Positions 23,403 to 33,372 of a stretch of 64,000 nt of DNA are shown one piece after another. The notes below the pieces were generated by a model. That model saw nothing but the letters and a program-made list of their open reading frames with translations, ran no database searches and was not told the DNA's origin. Made by a program: the position numbers and the translations under genes. How positions within the stretch are numbered: the stretch's first letter is position 1; each line of letters begins with the position of its first letter. Source of the DNA: Przewalskia tangutica. Its lineage: Eukaryota > Streptophyta > Magnoliopsida > Solanales > Solanaceae. The DNA lies in NCBI GenBank assembly GCA_029844215.1, contig CM056725.1, forward strand, positions 32,332,485 to 32,396,484. Direction: 5' to 3'.

Positions 23403-23494
23403 GCTGCGTTCATGCCGCAGGTAGAGGTACATCGGTTGATCCTCACTCTTAGGATCACGTCAACAGATTAGGAAGCCCGTTTTCTCGGAGGCTT
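23403..23494 (+). promoter_or_regulatory. Three-hairpin module near LTR 3' end (A2)
   Basis: Three inverted repeats in a row: CTGCG-CGCAG, GATCCT-AGGATC (23438-23456), and AAGCCCG / CGGAGGCTT. Equivalent trios occur in the LTRs of M1, M2, M3, A1, A3, B, M4, S1 and S2. Changes seen in stems tend to keep pairing. Confidence 0.65.
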
Positions 23495-23795
23495 ATCTTT
23501 TGCATGTTTTCCCGAGTTTGTAAGTTCTTGTACATTCGGGGTATGGCGGGCCCGTCCGTCATAGTTGTTGTAAAAATCTTAGAGGTCTGTAGTACTGTTG
23601 TGGGCAGGTTTTTTAAAAGGGATGTAACTGTTCAAGTGTATATATATATATATGCCGAAAGGAAATCTTCTCTCGATAAACTGCTCTCATTCTATAATTG
23701 TTTCATGTATTGTTTTTATATTTCGCTGATTACTCTGATGTTGTATCGCTAGGGTGCCCGGGTAAGGCACGACCACGCCCGGTTCGGTCGTGACA

Positions 23796-23993
23796 AAAGT
23801 GGTATCGAGTAGTTAATCCTGAAAGTGTCTACGCACCGTGTCTAGTATAGTCTTGATTATCGATGTGTTGTGCACCACATCTATAATCGGAGGCCGCAGG
23901 ACATTTAGATTGGTTTCCATTCTTCTCATTACGAGATCGTGCCTTAGAAGCCGTTATAAGTTGGACCCTCCGGCGTATTTCGTTTTACCGATT
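23796..23993 (+). promoter_or_regulatory. A2 leader: PBS and GTGCAC stem-loop
   Basis: PBS-like TGGTATCGAG at 23800-23809, with the A of CAG missing as in A1, B, A3 and M4. Stem-loop at 23855-23888 with the GTGCAC loop. gag ATG at 23994. Confidence 0.75.
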
Positions 23994-25194
23994 ATGCTTC
24001 CGCAGTGCAACCCGCCCAATGGGCAAGGCAGCCGAGGAGCCGCTAGTAGGATCTGAGGAGTACGAGGGCGCAGGCCCGGTCATTACCTGAGATCGTGCTT
24101 CAGACGACGAGTTTTGTGACGCCGCCAAACCAGAAGTTTAGAGCCGCAGCAGATTGCCGCCGAGACCACAAGACTGAGCCTCGGTCCCACACCGGAGCAG
24201 AGGAGATGGGTTACAAGGAGATGGCCCAGTTATTGGCCAGGATAGTGGCAAGGCACGAGGACAAGCCGATGCTGATTCCGTGATCGCAGTACCCGTAGTT
24301 CACCCGAGCGGATAGTTTGAGATCGCGGACTTTACGAGTTGCACCGCCCGATGTTTTATGGATCGAGGCACGAGGATGATCCGCAGGAGTTTATCAAGCG
24401 ATTCTGATGGATCATGAGAGTGATCAAGGCTTGAAGACCGAGTCGGTGGTCTTAGGTTCGCATCACCGCGCGTGATCTCGCAGCTTGATCGGTTTGATTC
24501 GTGGGAGCTGTCCCGGGGAGAGTATGCACTGCCAGCCGTATGGGATGAGTTCTTAGGGGCATTTCTTGCGCATTTCTTGCCTCCACAGATGAGGAGGGCT
24601 CGGGCCGACAGATTCTTGACGTTGAGGCAGACCGGGCGTACGGTTCGGGAGTACAATGTGGAGTTTGACTCATTAGCTCGGTACGTCCCCGCATTAGTAG
24701 CCGACATGGAGGATAGAGTGCACCGATATGTCACAGGACTTGACGATTATCTAGCAGAGAGTTGCTCGGGTGTAGCTCTTCAGCCGGGCATGGACATTGC
24801 CCGCATGCAGGCTTATGCACTTGGATGTGAGGAGCGGAGGGGTCGACGGAATGACCGAGATCAGCAGAAGAGGGCCAGGACAACAGGGTCCTTTGGTAAC
24901 TTTCGAGGCGGACCGCCTCAGCAGCAGGTTAGTTATGTACCTCCGCCAGTACAGAGTGGTCCTCCACAGTCTTCAGGACGTTCGGGGTATTCGGGAGCTG
25001 GTCGGGGCTCCAGGGCTTCTGGTTTACAGATATACATGGGTTCTAGCCAGCAGGATTCATGTCCCCCTCAGTGTGCACGATGTGGCAGGCGTCATCCCGG
25101 GGAATGTCGTCTTTTTACTGGTGCTTGTTTCACCTGCGGCCGTCAGGGCCATGTGACGAGAGACTGTGCTTATAGGAGAGTGCGAGCAGAATGA
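23994..25194 (+). pseudogene. gag: A2 gag; 240-residue open part at 24472-25194
   Basis: Codes for the capsid/nucleocapsid polyprotein that packages element RNA into virus-like particles. The first 480 bases are broken, but from 24472 one frame stays open for 240 codons to the stop at 25194. It contains the retrotransposon gag capsid core (WDEFLGAFLAHFLPPQMRR, then REYNVEFDSLARYVP and VHRYVTGLDDYLAE), a Gly/Gln/Ser-rich linker, then zinc knuckles CARCGRRHPGEC (residues 201-212) and CFTCGRQGHVTRDC (219-232, a classical CX2CX4HX4C). There is no continuation into protease: the frame ends eight residues after the last Cys. The M 'start' at 24472 is internal and the original start was probably 23994. 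This is the best gag of the window. Confidence 0.85.
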
Positions 25195-25850
25195 CGCAGC
25201 CTTACGGTCGATGGCGAGTTCATCGCTTCTATAGCTATGCTACCGGCTGAAGGTGATTAGGATTAAAGCGACGGGCGGAAAATGAAGCGGATGATCTGTA
25301 TATTCTTACCCCTCTAGAGACTAGTATGCGTTGATGATATGATGAAGTGCTATGTATTATGTTCAGATAACATTATGTTAAAATTGTGTTTAGAAAACAT
25401 GGTTAGTTAGAAGGGTAAGTTTGGGGACAAGGAAATTGTGAGCCTTAGAATATTATACGTAGAGACCTTAGATGCGAGGCCATCTTAAGTAAAAGATTTA
25501 TTTTATGTTTGACCTTTATCGGAGTGCATAGTATACGTGGGATATTTTTGCGTGATAAGTCCCTGATTGGTATGAAATGAAAGAGGGTAGTTGAGCTAAG
25601 GAGACCACTAGGTTTTCGTGACTTGATTAGTGAGATTGTTCCGGATCGGGGTAACAAGAGTTTGGCGCGATAGCGGGTCGGGTTGAGGACCGATCGCGGG
25701 TCAACCCGCGGCCTGTAAGGTGGTGGGGTCAGTTCGAGGTGGTCCCGCCAGGTGGTAGGGTCACGAGGGCGCTAGGACCAAGTTTAGATGACCGTTGTAC
25801 GAGTTCGTGGATGCGTTCGACCAATAACCGGGCCGATGAGATCAGCCCAT
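25195..25850 (+). repeat. A2 post-gag noncoding region with conserved island
   Basis: No long ORF. The part 25433-25850 is the island shared with the other non-autonomous copies (GAGCCTTAGAATATTATACG start, GGGTCACGAGGGCG near the end). In A2, B and A3 it runs directly into integrase-like sequence. Confidence 0.7.
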
Positions 25851-26310
25851 CTTGTCTTTCGGGATCGCATTTACTCGGAGGTTATGTGAGATGTTATATA
25901 TCAGGAAGGTTGTAAGACTGCACGGGGTTCCTACTTTTACTTTATGACAGGCAGTGGAGCCCAGTATGCGGCTATTTCTTTTTATGGAGGTCTTACCAGG
26001 CAAGGTTAGGAACTCAGGTGAGTCTCAGTATTGCATTCACCCTCGAGTTGGTGTTTTTGATTTCAAGGGTAGCAGCGAGGATTGTGTGCCTCTTGTTAAG
26101 TGAGTATTATAATAGCTACCATTTCAGTATTCGGATGTCGCTTTATGAAGCCTTGTATGGGCGGAAGTGTAGGTTGCCGGTCGATTGGTTCGATGTTGGT
26201 CCAAACTTGATCCAGCAGGGTGTGGATAAGGTGGAGCTTATCCAGAAGAAGTTATTGGTAGCTCAGAGTCAACAGAAGTCGTGCGGATAGTCGGCGTCGA
26301 CACTTGGAGT
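25851..26310 (+). pseudogene. A2 integrase relic
   Basis: Decayed integrase of Ty3/gypsy type. In changing frames I can read VYSxxxYxRLYxxKVVRLHGVP (about 25870-25935), then around 26060-26100 a match to DFKGSS, then the clearest part at 26105-26285: YYNSYHFSIRMSLYEALYG, RKCRLPVDWFDVG and KVELIQKKLLVAQSQQKS. This corresponds to the core-to-C-terminal region of integrase. The catalytic D and E contexts are mostly lost and stops are frequent, so it is not functional. Everything between gag and this point, including reverse transcriptase and RNase H, is absent. Confidence 0.75.
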
Positions 26311-26456
26311 TCGTGCCGACGGGAGCTTTTGTGATGATAGAGGTGATTCCTTGTGAACTTGGATTTAAGTATTTGCGCGTGTTGTATTGTGGCCATGTGT
26401 GGCATTTGCAAACTGTTTAAGTTATGAGGAACTTTATCGTTATCTGTCTTGAGAAG

Positions 26457-26492
26457 GAACATTCGGGACGAATGTTTCTAAGGAGGGGAGAA
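26457..26492 (+). promoter_or_regulatory. A2 stem-loop plus polypurine tract
   Basis: GAACATTCG / CGAATGTTTC inverted repeat (26457-26478) followed by AAGGAGGGGAGAA, which touches the 3' LTR start TGTTATACCCC at 26493. Confidence 0.85.
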
Positions 26493-26836
26493 TGTTATAC
26501 CCCGTATTTTCCAGAGTATGTATGTGAGGACGTACGTACATTTGTACAAACCCTAATTAGGTTAAGGATGGAATTGTGAACTTTCAACGGAAAAGATTCC
26601 GAACCTTGTGAAGGAAATTCTACGTTTTTAATATTTTAACCGATTACAGATTTTTCCGAGAGACGAAATATTTTGGACCAATAGGAGGGCGACATGTGTC
26701 ACCCTTAGTTGGCATGGGTTGGACGAAAATGTTGGCCAAGTGGACAAGGTCAAATGGTCAAGTCTTGGAAGATATTTTCTTTGGGTAAGTGGGAGTAGGT
26801 AGGTGCACGTTTTTTTGGGCATGTGGGGGTGGCATT
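26493..26836 (+). repeat. A2 3' LTR stub (344 bp)
   Basis: Matches the first 344 bases of the A2 5' LTR almost exactly, including the palindrome at 26695-26716, then stops in the middle of GGTGGCATT and is followed by a second LTR start at 26837. The five bases before that start are GCATT. Confidence 0.9.
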
Positions 26837-29800
26837 TGTTATACCCCGTATTTCCAGAGTATGTATGTGAGGACGTACGTACATTTGTACAAACCCTAAT
26901 TAGGTTAAGAATGAAATTATGAACTTTCGACGGAAAAGATTCTGAACCTTGTGAAGGAAATTCTACGTTTTTAATATTTTAACCGATTACGGATTTTTCC
27001 GAGAGACGAAATATTTTGTACCATTAGGAGGGCGACATGTGTCACCCTTAGGTGGCACATGTTGGACGAAAATGGAGGGCTTGTTGACAAGTCAAATGGT
27101 CAAGTCTTGCAAAGTTTTTTTTTTGGGTTAGTGGGGGTAGGTAGGTGGGACGGTTTTCTTGAGTTAGTGGGAGGCCACATGGATCTTTGTTGTGGGGGAC
27201 ATATGTCCCAATGTTGTGGTGGACATATGTCCCAAGGTTATGGTGGACACTTGGTTGGAAGACCTCTTTCTTCACATGGATCTAAATCTACACCATCCAT
27301 TTGTTTTAATCTAGACTATTGGTGGTTCTATAAATACCCTTCAAGTGCAAGACTAAATCTTCATCCCTTAAACATTTTCCAAGTCTCAAAATCCCTCTCC
27401 CCCTCTTGAAAGCTCTCGTCCAAACCCCCCCTCCCCCTTTGTGAAGCCCTCGACCGAAACACCCCCTCCCCCCTTCCTAGTTGTTCTTGTCGAAATACCC
27501 CCCCCCCCTTGGTTGAAAATATTCTCCAAGTATTGTTATTATTCCAAAATACCTTAGCCCAAATACCTTGTAGTATTCCAAAGTTACCTCTATACTAAAA
27601 GCCCGGAAAATACTACTATACTTCCTTTAGTCACTAAACGAAACCCTAGGGAAAATCTTCATAGTTGGTTGAAATATTAAGTAGAAGTTGTGTAGAACTT
27701 CTAAGGGTTTCTTGGAGCGAATTGGAGCGTACATAATAGGAGCTAAACGTTGTTCAGGATCGACATTTTAACTTGGATAATTTTGGGCTTATCGAGGTAA
27801 ATAATCTTGTCCTTCTATTGTAATTGGAAATTACTTATAATAGTAGTTTAGATTTGAGTAGAAGATACTAGAAGGATTTTAAAGAAGGAAATTGAACTGT
27901 AATTACATAGGACTGTATTTACAGTAGACTTGTAGCGTTGTGAGACAAATTGTACACGTCCGGTTAGACGTGTAATCCCCTGGGAGTTGTTGGCACAGTA
28001 GCGGCCCGAGTAGAGGTGGAGATTTTTGTGGTTACAGGGGGGGGGGGAGGTGCTGCCGAAATTTCATTAGAAAATTCTACGAATAGATCAATTAGTTGAT
28101 AGACGTTTTATGACCATTATAGGTGGAAGTACTACGAGTAGCGTATTCTACTTGAAGGGTGGAAAAGGCTAGCAAGGTTGTAGTACTTGGAGCATTTTGC
28201 TAATTGTCGATAATCGTCGCGAGGTATGTGAACCTCTTCCTATCCTTTCTAGCATGATGTTTTGTAAACTATGTAAGACTGAGACGATACGTGCTAAATG
28301 AATTTGGTTGGTTTAAAACATAAGGTGTTATAATAGCTTTATGGAAAGTTAGTTATAACGACTTTATGTAGGTAAAAGAATGGTTTATTGATTTTAGAAG
28401 TTAAGAGACTTGATCTTAAAAGATAAGAGACTTGAATTAATTGAATTGATATGAATTTTTTTAAAAAGTGTGAAACCTCATTCGTGAGTAATGAGTATTT
28501 GGTTTTAAAGAATAATGTTTCTTGATTTCGAAATGAGAATAAGTATCGAGCGAACCATCGCGTTAATAAAGGAAAATGTATTGACAAATAATTAATTATA
28601 TTAAAACCAAGAGAAACCTCCATCCGCATAAGCTAAGATAAGACAAAATTGTATTACATTTCCTAGATCATGGCTGCTTTAATAAGATTGTTATAAATAA
28701 GAATAACCTACTCACACATAAGGCATATGTTACTCAAATTATTTTAAAAGAGAATTATGTTATTAGGTGATTAAGACTATGAACTACGAAACCTTTCGAA
28801 AATGAGAGACTTGAGTATTTGAAATTAGGCAAACTTGAACCTTTTTGAAAAGAATGTTGCTACTTGATTTTAAAAAAGGAAAGTATGGTATTATCTTAAT
28901 CTGTCTTAAAAGCTTAAATGTTATGGTTGATCCCCCATCGGAGTCCATGGATGGAATGTATTCCACACGATACCGAGTCCATGGGATGGACCGGGAATAT
29001 ATTTCACACGATACCGAGTCCATGGGATGGACCGGGAATGTATTTCACACGATACCGAGTCCATGGGATGGACCGGGCATGTATTCCACACGATACCGAG
29101 TCCATGGGATGGACCGGGAATATATTTCACACGATACCGAGTCCATGGGATGGACCGGGAATGTATTTCACACGATACCGAGTCCATGGGATGGACCGGG
29201 AATATATTCCACACGATACCGAGTCCATGGGATGGGCCAGGCATGTATTCCACACGATACCGAGTCCATGGGATGGGCCGGAATGTATTTCACACGATAC
29301 CGAGTCCATGGATGGGCCGAATGTATTTCACACGATACCGAGTCCATGGATGGACCGGAATGTATTCCACACGATACCGAGTCCTTGGGATGGCCCGGAC
29401 TGTATTTGACACGAGAACGAGTCCCTGGGATGGAGCGGGAATGGATTCCACACGATACCGAGTCCACGGATGGACCGAATGTATTTCACACGATCCGAGT
29501 CCATGGGATGGGCCGAATGTATTCCACACGATACCGAGTCCATGGGATGGACCGGGAATGTATTCCACACGATATCGAGTCCATGGGATGGACCGGGAAT
29601 GTATTTCACACAATATCGAGTCCATGGGATGGACCGGGAATGTATTCCACACGATACCGAGTCCATGGGATGGACCGGGAATGTATTCCACACTATACCG
29701 AGTCCATGGGATGGACCGGGAATGTATTTCACACGATACCGAGTCCATGGGATGGACCGGGAATGTATTTCACACGATACCGAGTCCATGGGATGGATCG

Positions 29801-30352
29801 GTAATGTATTCCACACGATACCGAGTCCAAGGGATGGACCGGGAATGTATTTCATATGATACCGAGTCCATGGGATGGACCGGGAATGTATTCCACACGA
29901 TACCGAGTCCATGAGCTGGACCGGGAATGTATTCCACACGATACCGAGTCCATGAGATGGGCCAGGAATGTATTCCATACGATCCGACACCGAGTCCATG
30001 AGATGGGCCGAGACATGTTATACGTATCACACGATTTATGCCTAGACTGCCGGCAGTGAGGAAGGAGTTCCACGGGCATGAGGGATGACTTTGAGGGTGT
30101 GAGTCCCTGACTTGACATGACTGCTTTTATGTTGTGAACTGTAGTTTTGTTATCAAACATGTCTCATGTTTTATTTTTAGACTGTTATGATTTCGTTCTG
30201 ATTTCCAGCCACATACTTGGTACTTGTTATCGACCTCCTTCCGGGCTGCGTTCATGCCGCGGTAGGTACATCGGTTGTTGATCCTCGCCATAGGATCACA
30301 ACAACAGATTAGGAAGCTCCGTTTCTCGGAGGCTTATCTTTTGGTATGTTTC
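26837..30352 (+). repeat. A3 5' LTR, main part
   Basis: Starts TGTTATACCCCGTATTTCC. Palindrome at 27028-27049, doubled CATATG palindromes at about 27197-27235, TATAAATA at 27329-27336, 41-bp minisatellite at 28938-30016, three hairpins at 30243-30335. It breaks after GTATGTTTC at 30352 and resumes as CACGAGTTGTAGG at 43392. Confidence 0.9.
28938..30016 (+). repeat. 41-bp minisatellite in A3 LTR (~26 copies)
   Basis: Same unit as at 22584-23168, with more copies and more variants; units in the middle (about 29260-29520) have lost a few bases. Frames stay open for up to about 320 codons on the plus strand and 223 on the minus strand purely because the unit lacks stops. Confidence 0.95.
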
Positions 30353-32241
30353 ATATACCGTATTTGCAGTATGTACGTGGGGCGACGCACGAGAAAATTT
30401 GAACTTGAGAAAGTGGCTTGGCCGAAATTTATTTGTGCACAACACCCGGTTAGAGTCGTTTTTCGACGAAACGTTTTCACAGCTTTCGTAGGGGAATTTC
30501 CGGCTATGTCATTTTTAATTTTTGCGGATTTTTCCGAGAGACGAAATATTTTAGACCAACAAGAGGGCGCCACTTGGCACCCTCTCATTGGAGCACGTTG
30601 TGGGCGGTTCAAAGTGGACGAATTGGCCTTGTTTGGTCAAGGGTTGGTAGGATATTTTTGTGGTAGATGGATAAGGTGCACTTGGCAAGATCTTGGCCCT
30701 ACACTTGCTATGCACTTGGCATGATCTTGGCCATTGGTTGGCCTTTGCTAGACCTATAAATACCCCCCTTTGGATGACTTCTTCATCCATTCCAAATAAT
30801 TCTAAGTGTTAAATCCCTCCATCCTCTTGTTGACTCGCCCAAGAGCCCTCTCCCCTTTGAAAGGCCCCTCGCCGAGAGCTCTCCCCTCTTGGGGTGCTAG
30901 CCGTGGGGTACCCCCCCCCTAGCCTAGTTGTTTTCGTATAATCCCCCCCCCCCTCTTGGTATAAATAATCTCAAAAGTATTGTTATAATGCCCAAATTAC
31001 CTTAGTATACCTTGTAGTATTCTAAGGTTATACTTATCTGAAAAGCCCGAAATACTATTATACTTCCTTCCGTCACAAAACCGAAACCCTAAGGAAAATC
31101 TCCATGGTTGGTTGGAGTAATAAGTAGAAGTTGGTTAGAACTTCTAAGGGTTTGTTGGAGCGGGTTGAGCGCACGGAGTAGGAGCTAAACCTTGCTCGGA
31201 TCGACATTTAATCTCGGATAATTATGTGCTTATCGAGGTAAATATCTGTTCCCTCTATTGTAATTGGAAATTACATGTTGTATGATTATATAGTTGAAGT
31301 ATACTATATATAGAACTGAACGTAGTTATCGGCAATGTCTTTTGACTTAAGCCTGAATAATAAGAAACCTTTTCGAAAGAAGAGTACTGAACTGTATTTA
31401 CATGGTGTATCAGACATGAGACTTGTGTAGCTTTTCTGTGAGGTAGAATTGTGCACGTCCGGTTTAGACTTATAACCCCCCCCTGGTTGGCTTGGTAGCC
31501 GGCCCCGATAGAGGAGGAGATTTACGCTGTTGCGGGGGGGGGGAGGTGCTGCCGAATTTTCTGTAGAATGTTCTACGTAGGGATCTAAATATTAATAAGC
31601 GCCTTGTGGCCTTATAGGTTGAGTACTACGTGTGGCGCGATCTACTTGACTTAAGGAGTAGCCGACGGTTGGAAGTACTTGGAGCGTTTTGCTATTAGTC
31701 GATACTCGTCGCGAGGTATGTGAACCTCTTCCTATCTCTTCTAGCATGATATGTGTGAACTATGTAGTACGGTAGACGTACATGTGCTAAATGTATTTGA
31801 TTGGTTTAAAACATAAAGTGTTATAACGGCTTTATGGGAAGTTGGTTATAACAGCTTTATGTTGGTAAGAAAATACTTGTGGTTTTTAAAAGGTAACTGA
31901 TTTGAACTATAACTGGCTTGTTATGTGTTAATAAAGAACTTGAAGTTTTTCAAAAGATTTTTGAATCATTTCGAAAGAAGAAGTAATACTTGGTTTTTGA
32001 AAAACTTAAGAGTTATACTAGCTTTATGGGAAGTTAGGTATAACGGCTTAAGAATGTTTTATCGATTTGGAAATCGAATGTGTATCGACAAACCATCGCG
32101 GCGTTAATAAAAGGAAATATTTTGTGATTAAGTATTATTAAAACCAAGAGAAACTTCCATCCGCATAGAAGCTAAGATGAGACAAAATGATATTTCCTAG
32201 ATCATGGTCTGTAATAAGATTGTTATAAACAAGAATATCCT
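30353..32241 (+). repeat. B 5' LTR, first part
   Basis: Palindrome with GGGCGCCACTTGGCACCC at about 30563-30584, TATAAATA at 30755-30762. It is interrupted at 32242 by solo LTR S1. The 3' LTR (39930 on) has the same order without interruption. Confidence 0.9.
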
Positions 32242-32859
32242 TGTAACGACCCGCCCGGCCCGCATCGTGCCTTATCCCGCACCCTAGTGATACAATCATC
32301 GAGAAAACCAATGGAAAATAAAACTTAAACAAGAAATGATATATGAACATAAACAAAGCCAACCCAGCGGTTACCTTCCAATAACATAATAAATACAACT
32401 CTTTCAAAACGCAAGCTTTAATCCCTTTTACAAACCCCGCCACAACAAGATTACTGCACTTAAGATTTACAACAACTATGACGACAGGGGCCGCCATACC
32501 ACGAATGTACAAGAACCTACAACTCGTGGAACACATACCAAAAGATAAGCCTCCGAGAAACGGAGCTTCCCAAAACGCCCGAGATCCTAAGAGCGAGGAT
32601 CCACGGCCGATGTACCTCGACTGCGCATGAACGCAGCCCGGCGAGGTCGATAACAGTACCAAGTATGTGAAATCAGAAAAATACGTAAATGAAATCATAC
32701 TAGTCTATATAAAGCAGAGACATGTATGATGACCAAACTACGATTCACAACATAAAAGCAAATATATCCGAGTGACTCACGCCTCAAGCCATCACTCAAA
32801 TATAACTATGGGTCTCACGCCCACAACATCAATCATGTTCGCATCATGGCGCATGCCCC

Positions 32860-33210
32860 GACTGCGCAGATCGGTGTAGACATGTCCATGATGCAACAAT
32901 AATACCAATGCCCCACGGCCACATGCCCGAATTCTACCTGCAGACACGCCCATGTGACATCAACAATAATATCTGGTGATCAACCCCGCCGCACGCCACA
33001 TGCCCGAATTCTACCTCTGCAGAGACATGTCCATGTAACCACAATAACAATATATCGGGTAATCAACCCGACCGCGTGGCCGCGATGCCGGAATCTTGCA
33101 TCGGCAGACACGTCCACGTGACATCAACAACAAGACAAGAATCAAAATGGAAACATACCCGTGGAATTCTCCATCACCGCCAAAGACGCCCAAGTAAGTT
33201 CTCGACAAGT
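32860..33210 (-). repeat. Tandem repeat in S1
   Basis: Three to four copies of a roughly 75-90 base unit with CACATGCCCGAATTCTACC, CAGACAC and CCCATGTGACATCAACAA. Confidence 0.75.
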
Positions 33211-33274
33211 CGACCGCCTCTATCGAGACGCCAGAATACGTAAATACCACACTTGCACAACAAAGGCTATCATC

Positions 33275-33372
33275 ACAAGCATAGGCAAGTTTCACAGCAA
33301 CAAGCATAGGCAAGTTTCACAACAACAAGCATAGGCAAGTTTCACAACAACAAGCATAGGCAAGTTTCACAC
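33275..33372 (-). repeat. 25-bp tandem repeat in S1
   Basis: Four copies of ACAAGCATAGGCAAGTTTCAC, the reverse-orientation relative of the 25-bp array in the A1 LTRs. Confidence 0.9.

Larger units (their letters stand above)
20592..23795 (+). repeat. A2 5' LTR
   Basis: Starts TGTTATACCCCGTATTTTCC and ends GGTTCGGTCGTGACA. Palindrome with CATGTG core at 20784-20805, two copies of the palindrome GGACATATGTCC at 20986-21022, TATAAATA at 21117-21124, 41-bp minisatellite at 22584-23168, three-hairpin module at 23403-23494. Confidence 0.9.
20592..26836 (+). mobile_element. A2: non-autonomous element with best gag
   Basis: 5' LTR 20592-23795 (3204 bp), interior 23796-26492 (2697 bp), then only the first 344 bases of the 3' LTR (26493-26836), which are followed by the start of A3. 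The interior holds PBS, leader stem-loop, gag with zinc knuckles, the noncoding island, a decayed integrase piece, stem-loop and PPT. There is no reverse transcriptase. The left flank is GGCCC (20587-20591). The partner TSD was not found because the right side is rearranged. Confidence 0.85.

Noticed and set aside
22541..23432. Long overlapping ORFs on both strands (up to 289 residues) with repeats of about 41 residues, and similar ones up to 319 residues at 28845-29914
   Set aside because: They come from a 41-bp stop-free minisatellite inside LTRs; every frame and both strands read open. There is no start context, domain or homology to support a protein.
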